DNA from: Candidatus Solibacter sp.
Lineage (GTDB): Bacteria; Acidobacteriota; Terriglobia; Bryobacterales; Bryobacteraceae
Assembly: GCA_017883345.1 (NCBI GenBank)
Contig: JADGNT010000157.1
Coordinates: forward strand, 1-8,917
Reading direction: 5' to 3'
Length of the DNA: 8,917 bases
Below, one piece after another: positions 5,598-8,917 of the stretch. The position numbers and the translations under genes are program-made. The notes beneath the pieces were generated by a model. It saw only the letters and a list, made by a program, of their open reading frames with translations. It was not told the origin of the DNA and searched no databases. Every line of letters starts with the position of its first letter. Position 1 is the first letter of the stretch.

Positions 5598-6263
5598 GTG
5601 GACAAGCTGGGTGAAACCGAACTGGCGCGCGCGCTACTCGCCGGAGAGACGAATGCCTTCGAAAGGTTCGTCGAGCATTTCCGGTCCAAGGTGTTTCACT
5701 ATAGCTGGCTGATGTGCGGCAGCCCGGAAGACGCCGAAGAAGTGGCCCAGGAGACGCTTCTGAAGGTGTTCGAGAGCTTCGACCAGTTGCGCGAGCCCGA
5801 TCGGGTCCGCGCCTGGGTGTTCCGGATCGCCAGGAATGTGTGCCTGATGCAGCGTCGCAAGAGCGTCTTCGCGCCTGCCCACGAACTCTCGCTCGACGAA
5901 TTGCCGCCCGCGGACGAAGTCCCCGATTCCGGGCGCGCTCCCGAGGGCGAACTGCTGCGCAGCGAACTGCGCGCCGTAATCGACCGCGTGATCGTCGAAT
6001 TACCGCCCTCGTATCGCGCCGTGGTGCTGCTGCGCGACCTGGAGGAGTTGACCACCGAAGAGACCGCGCAGATTCTCGATTTGGGCATCGACGTGGTCAA
6101 GACCCGCCTCCACCGCGGGCGGGCGGCGATGCGCCAAAAGCTGGATTGCTACCTCAATAATCGCTGCCTGGAAGACCAGCCCAGCCCCAATCCGGCGCCT
6201 CTGACGGCGGCGGAGCGGCACGACCTATATGCAACCTGGGAAAAGCGCGTCGCTGTTGCTTAA
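5598..6263 (+). CDS. ECF-type RNA polymerase sigma-70 factor
   Basis: A two-domain sigma factor of the ECF/SigE type that would direct RNA polymerase to a specific gene set. With the GTG start at 5598 it has 221 aa. Region 2 spans about 20-88: AFERFVEHF, the DAEEVAQETLLKVFE helix (45-59) and RAWVFRIARNVCLMQRRK (71-88). An acidic linker follows (about 96-118). Region 4 lies at about 130-183, with ELPPSYRAVVLLRDLEEL and a helix-turn-helix ending KTRLHRGRAAM. I prefer 5598 because ECF proteins begin about this close to region 2. ATGs at 5508 and 5535 are in frame, but their extra 21-30 residues are an Arg-rich stretch and would overlap the opposite promoter. No zinc-finger anti-sigma gene follows, as often seen for ECFs. 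Its divergent neighbours are a kinase/STAS pair. Confidence 0.9.
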   Translation: MDKLGETELARALLAGETNAFERFVEHFRSKVFHYSWLMCGSPEDAEEVAQETLLKVFESFDQLREPDRVRAWVFRIARNVCLMQRRKSVFAPAHELSLDELPPADEVPDSGRAPEGELLRSELRAVIDRVIVELPPSYRAVVLLRDLEELTTEETAQILDLGIDVVKTRLHRGRAAMRQKLDCYLNNRCLEDQPSPNPAPLTAAERHDLYATWEKRVAVA

Positions 6264-6294
6264 CTTCGTTACTTGACTTCGTGACTTGAGTCAC
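6263..6294. repeat. 13-bp imperfect tandem repeat with a small palindrome after the sigma gene
   Basis: ACTTCGTTACTTG (6263-6275) is followed at once by ACTTCGTGACTTG (6276-6288), one mismatch. Its end forms the inverted repeat GTGACT-TG-AGTCAC (6281-6294). It lies in the 79-nt gap before the Fe-S gene, starting at the last base of the sigma stop codon. It could be an operator for the Fe-S gene or simple slippage. I see no convincing promoter for that gene. Confidence 0.6.
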
Positions 6295-6342
6295 AGCACC
6301 GGATTTTTCGACAGGTTAGTCTTAAATCAGAGGTAGAAAGAC

Positions 6343-7395
6343 ATGGCCCCCGTTGTGGCCCAGCCGCCGGTACCGATCCGCAAGAAGCTGGTCCGGCGCG
6401 CCGGACCGGACCGCTCGCAAACCCTACGGCGCGCGGTGCAACTGGCGTTTTTCGCGCTGAATGCGTGGATCGGCATCGAGTTCTACCTGTTTGTCCGCTA
6501 CTACGAGACCGGCGGGCGCAGCGTATGGGCCGGACGGCCCCCGGGAGTCGAGGGCTGGCTGCCGATCGCCTCGCTGATGAACCTGAAGGTGCTTTTGGCC
6601 AGTGGACAAATGCCGCGTCTGCACCCCGCCGGGATGTTCCTGCTGATCGCTTTCCTCGCCGCCTCGTGGATCTTTCGCAAGAGCTTCTGCGGCTGGCTGT
6701 GCCCGGTGGGAACTGCCTCGGAGTACCTGTGGCGGCTGGGACGCCAGACCTTTGGCCGTAATTTCCGCCTGCCGCGCAAGCTGGACGTGGGGTTGCGCAG
6801 CCTGAAGTACCTGCTGCTCGCTTTGTTCCTGTACGCCGTGGGCGGGATGTCCGTGCCGGCGATTCGCGCGTTCCTGGAAGGCCCGTACGGCATCGTGGAC
6901 GACGTGAAGATGCTCAACTTCTTCCGCTTCCTGGGCCTGACCGGCGGCACGGTGGTGGCGCTGCTGGTGGTGGCTTCGGTGTTCGTGCAGAATTTCTGGT
7001 GCCGCTACCTGTGCCCGTACGGCGCCTTGATGGGAGTGGTCTCCCTGGCGAGCCCGCTACGCATCCGGCGCGAGACGTCGCTGTGCATCGACTGCGGCAA
7101 GTGCGCCAAAGCGTGTCCCGCGGCGCTCCCGGTGGACAAGCTCATCGCCATCCGGTCGGCGGAGTGTACCGGCTGCCTGGAGTGTGTGGCGGAGTGTCCG
7201 GCGGCGGGGGCGTTGATGATGGCGGCGCCGCGCCACCGCCGCGTGCCTGCCTGGGCGATGGCGGCGGGCGTGGCGGTACTGTTCCTGGGCATCTGCGGCA
7301 TGGCGCAGTGGGCGGGCTACTGGCGCACGGATCTCTCCAGCGAGATCTACTTCCGGCTGATCCCCCACGCCAACGAATTCACCCACCCAAGGTAG
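6343..7395 (+). CDS. Membrane-bound 4Fe-4S protein (NapH/NosR-like polyferredoxin)
   Basis: A 350-aa membrane protein that probably moves electrons between the membrane and an unknown partner. A basic N-terminus is followed by hydrophobic segments at about 31-52, 96-112, 153-170, 199-217 and 302-323. Two C-x3-CP motifs, FCGWLCP (115-121) and WCRYLCP (219-225), are typical of the NapH/NosR/MauN group. They precede two ferredoxin 4Fe-4S motifs, CIDCGKCAKACP (Cys248, 251, 254, 258) and CTGCLECVAECP (Cys275, 278, 281, 285). All ligands are intact. It lacks the flavin domain of NosR and is shorter than CcoG, so neither name is given. The ATG at 6343 has AGAGG about 9 nt upstream. It follows the sigma gene by 79 nt in the same direction, and no nap, nos or cco gene is adjacent. 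Confidence 0.85.
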   Translation: MAPVVAQPPVPIRKKLVRRAGPDRSQTLRRAVQLAFFALNAWIGIEFYLFVRYYETGGRSVWAGRPPGVEGWLPIASLMNLKVLLASGQMPRLHPAGMFLLIAFLAASWIFRKSFCGWLCPVGTASEYLWRLGRQTFGRNFRLPRKLDVGLRSLKYLLLALFLYAVGGMSVPAIRAFLEGPYGIVDDVKMLNFFRFLGLTGGTVVALLVVASVFVQNFWCRYLCPYGALMGVVSLASPLRIRRETSLCIDCGKCAKACPAALPVDKLIAIRSAECTGCLECVAECPAAGALMMAAPRHRRVPAWAMAAGVAVLFLGICGMAQWAGYWRTDLSSEIYFRLIPHANEFTHPR

Positions 7396-7417
7396 GAAAG
7401 CAACAAGATCACATATC

Positions 7418-7483
7418 GGCCACCGATGAACACAGATCGCGCAAAATCGTTTTATCCGTGTTCATCGGTGTTCATCTGTGGCC
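7418..7483. terminator. Hairpin-forming repeat between convergent genes, probable terminator
   Basis: The left arm 7421-7437 (CACCGATGAACACAGAT) can pair with 7454-7470 over 17 bp with one mismatch. The extended left arm 7418-7433 can instead pair with 7468-7483 over 16 bp with one mismatch, because the right side carries the element GTGTTCATC twice. On the plus strand it is followed by AGATTTCTTTTGGGG, a T-rich stretch. It lies between the stop of the Fe-S gene and the stop of epsI. Terminator function is inferred from place and structure. The GTGTTCATC-type wording looks like a dispersed repeat. Confidence 0.6.
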
Positions 7484-7498
7484 AGATTTCTTTTGGGG

Positions 7499-8155
7499 TT
7501 ACGCCGGCAACTGCCGCGCCAGAGGGGAAAACACAGCCTTCACGAAATCGACCGCGGTCTTGGTGGCGGCGTCGGCATCGCCATCGCGAACCGGCACCAC
7601 GATCTTGACCAGCGAGGTGTCGCTGCGGTGGTACCGGATGGAGTCGGCGATCAACCAGAACTTGGCGGCGAATTCACCGGCGATGATGCGGTCGTGGCTC
7701 TGATACCAGTACAACGTCACGCTCTTCTCGTCACCGCGGGCGGTAAGATACCGGTTGACTTCGACCGGTTGGGCCCGCCCCGGAATCGCGATCGTAATCG
7801 GCCCGGACTCGATTGGCTCATAACCGTTTCCCGGCAGGCAATTCTTCGGCGAGTGGGGAGCCTGTCCGGTGCGCTGCGTCTTGAAGAACGCGATAAATAA
7901 GTAGGCGTTGGCGTTGCGCGCGGGACTGAGATAGATCCGGTTCAGCGTGTCGTCGGCCTTCAGAACATCCAGCGTTTCCTGCTCAATCTTGACGTCCTTA
8001 TACATCTGCCAGCCGGCGATATCGGTGGGGAAGCTGGCCAGGGGAGCGGGCGCCGGGGAGTTTTCGGAACGCAACGCGACGGCGTAAAACACACTACCCT
8101 GGAGGATCAGGATGACGGTCACAATACGGGCGTACTTGTTGTTCAGAAAGTTCAC
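7499..8155 (-). CDS. EpsI-family exosortase-associated protein (DUF3485-like)
   Basis: A 218-aa protein with one N-terminal membrane segment (about 9-28) and a long extracytoplasmic domain. EpsI-type proteins accompany exosortases in PEP-CTERM sorting and exopolysaccharide clusters; their biochemical role is not firmly known. The family hallmark PHSPKNCLPGNGYEP is present (100-114, with His101 and Cys106), as is LYWYQ (148-152). I set the start at the GTG at 8155-8153. It overlaps the exosortase TGA as GTGA and has AGGAGG 5 nt upstream. The frame extends to 8224, but that would overlap the exosortase gene by 73 nt and add a leader before the membrane helix. It converges on the Fe-S gene with a hairpin between. 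Confidence 0.88.
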   Translation of the reverse strand: MNFLNNKYARIVTVILILQGSVFYAVALRSENSPAPAPLASFPTDIAGWQMYKDVKIEQETLDVLKADDTLNRIYLSPARNANAYLFIAFFKTQRTGQAPHSPKNCLPGNGYEPIESGPITIAIPGRAQPVEVNRYLTARGDEKSVTLYWYQSHDRIIAGEFAAKFWLIADSIRYHRSDTSLVKIVVPVRDGDADAATKTAVDFVKAVFSPLARQLPA

Positions 8156-8917
8156 CGGCTCCTCCTGGCTGCCACGAAATTCGATCCACGCATCAGCATC
8201 TGGTGCCAGACGATCAGGATGCACAGTGCCACCATGAAGATCACCCAGCCCTCGGCTTCATGAAAAAACCCTTCGGCGAGTTCCGGTTTCACCTGGGTTA
8301 TGATGCCCGTCATGGTGACGCGGCTGGCGTTGGCAATGATGGCGATGGGAATGGTGGAGAAGAACAGAACCACACGCACCCACGTCTTGCGCTCGAAAAA
8401 GTAGCCGTACACCAGGGAAAGAAACGTCAATGAGAGCAGGGAACGGATGCCGCTACAGGCATCCACCACGGAGAGCCTTTGATTCGGCAATTCCAGAACG
8501 TTGCCTTCGCGCAACACCGGGATGGAGAGCACGGTGAGCGCGCCATCGGCAAGCTGGCTGGCCAGAATCTGCAGCTTGAAGGTGGCCGCGCTATAGATCA
8601 CCGCGGGAATCGGGAGCATGAAAAAGAGCAGAAAGAGCGGAAACGCGAGCTTCTTCAGCATGACGGTGCCGCCCAGCGTCCAGACGACGCCGATCAGCGT
8701 GACGACGAACGACATGCGCGCCGTAAACAGCTCGGCGCCCAAGGTGGCGAGCATCAGTTGGAGCCCGCCCCAGGCAACCACCAGCAGTCCCCACCAGTTG
8801 GGCTCCGGCTGGATCGCGGCCAATTCCTCGCGGCGCTGCCAGATGATGAAGCCGGCGATCAGCGGGACGAAAAACCCGTGGCCCATGTCGGGATCGTTGT
8901 TCCATTGGCGGACCAGC
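8152..8917 (-). CDS. Exosortase (EpsH-like transmembrane transpeptidase), N-terminus cut by window edge
   Basis: Exosortases are polytopic inner-membrane cysteine enzymes that recognise PEP-CTERM signals and process proteins bound for the exterior. The frame remains open through the right edge: the residues before the Met at 8886 read LVRQWNNDPD and join DMGHGFFVP, matching the usual exosortase opening (W-x-x-D ... HG-x-x-VP). The first part of the gene is therefore missing. Counting from the Met at 8886, the catalytic triad is visible: Cys144 in DACSGIRSL, Arg189 in NASR and His209 in FFHEAEGW. At least six hydrophobic helices are seen (about 5-16, 31-50, 57-75, 82-100, 147-164, 170-186, 213-227). 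The stop TGA overlaps the GTG of the EpsI-like gene. I cannot assign a subtype without the substrate or the missing N-terminus. Confidence 0.92.
   Translation of the reverse strand, partial: LVRQWNNDPDMGHGFFVPLIAGFIIWQRREELAAIQPEPNWWGLLVVAWGGLQLMLATLGAELFTARMSFVVTLIGVVWTLGGTVMLKKLAFPLFLLFFMLPIPAVIYSAATFKLQILASQLADGALTVLSIPVLREGNVLELPNQRLSVVDACSGIRSLLSLTFLSLVYGYFFERKTWVRVVLFFSTIPIAIIANASRVTMTGIITQVKPELAEGFFHEAEGWVIFMVALCILIVWHQMLMRGSNFVAARRSR
8159..8166 (-). promoter_or_regulatory. Ribosome-binding site fixing the GTG start of the EpsI-like gene
   Basis: AGGAGGAG on the minus strand, inside the last codons of the exosortase gene and about 5 nt before the GTG at 8155. It supports translational coupling through the GTGA overlap. 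Confidence 0.8.

Noticed and set aside
5699..6160. Alternative frames inside the sigma factor gene
   Set aside because: They are Arg/Ser-rich shadow frames of the sigma gene, which itself has all expected ECF regions.
6999..7703. A 234-codon plus-strand frame running from the Fe-S gene across the 7418-7483 repeat into epsI
   Set aside because: It is out of frame with the Fe-S protein, antisense to epsI, and has no coherent protein features. It is not a frameshifted extension because the Fe-S protein is complete with its own stop.
8156..8224. Longer start of the EpsI-like gene at 8224
   Set aside because: It would overlap the exosortase by 73 nt, while the GTG at 8155 has a consensus ribosome-binding site and directly precedes the membrane anchor.

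Overview
The window looks like chromosomal DNA of a GC-rich, Gram-negative, aerobically respiring bacterium. My best guess is an acidobacterium of the Solibacter/Bryobacter type. This rests on the gene mix (split nuo operon, partner-switch proteins, ECF sigma factor, exosortase/EpsI) and the style of the palindromic intergenic repeats, not on any database match.

Region 1 (1-4295, minus strand) is the front half of a complex I (NADH:quinone oxidoreductase) operon in the order nuoA-nuoC-nuoD-nuoE-nuoF-nuoG, with nuoG cut by the left edge. nuoA to nuoF are tightly packed (2 to 12 nt apart). nuoB, normally between nuoA and nuoC, is absent. nuoF and nuoG are separated by 177 nt that hold a 105-bp multi-hairpin palindrome (227-331).

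Region 2 (4296-4621) is a short divergent control region followed by thiS on the plus strand. thiS encodes the sulfur carrier of thiazole synthesis. Good promoter matches for nuoA (minus) and thiS (plus) overlap at their -10 boxes. A 22-bp-stem hairpin ends thiS and lies between it and the convergent gene that follows.

Region 3 (4635-6263) is a regulatory module. A minus-strand pair encodes an RsbW-type anti-sigma serine kinase and a STAS-domain antagonist. Divergent from it is an ECF-type sigma factor on the plus strand.

Region 4 (6343-7395, plus) encodes a membrane protein with two CxxxCP motifs and two 4Fe-4S ferredoxin motifs (NapH/NosR-like). It is probably an electron-transfer protein; its partner is unknown.

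Region 5 (7499-8917, minus) is an exosortase gene (cut by the right edge) followed by a translationally coupled epsI-like gene. Together they are part of a PEP-CTERM protein-sorting or exopolysaccharide system. A hairpin-forming repeat (7418-7483) separates these genes from the convergent Fe-S gene.

I found no tRNA, rRNA, CRISPR array, transposase or phage gene. The most notable points are the missing nuoB, the four-hairpin repeat with paired arm changes inside the nuo operon, a 13-bp duplication that appears to have rebuilt the nuoD/nuoE junction, the overlapping nuoA/thiS promoters, and an ECF sigma gene paired with a partner-switch kinase instead of a usual zinc-finger anti-sigma gene.
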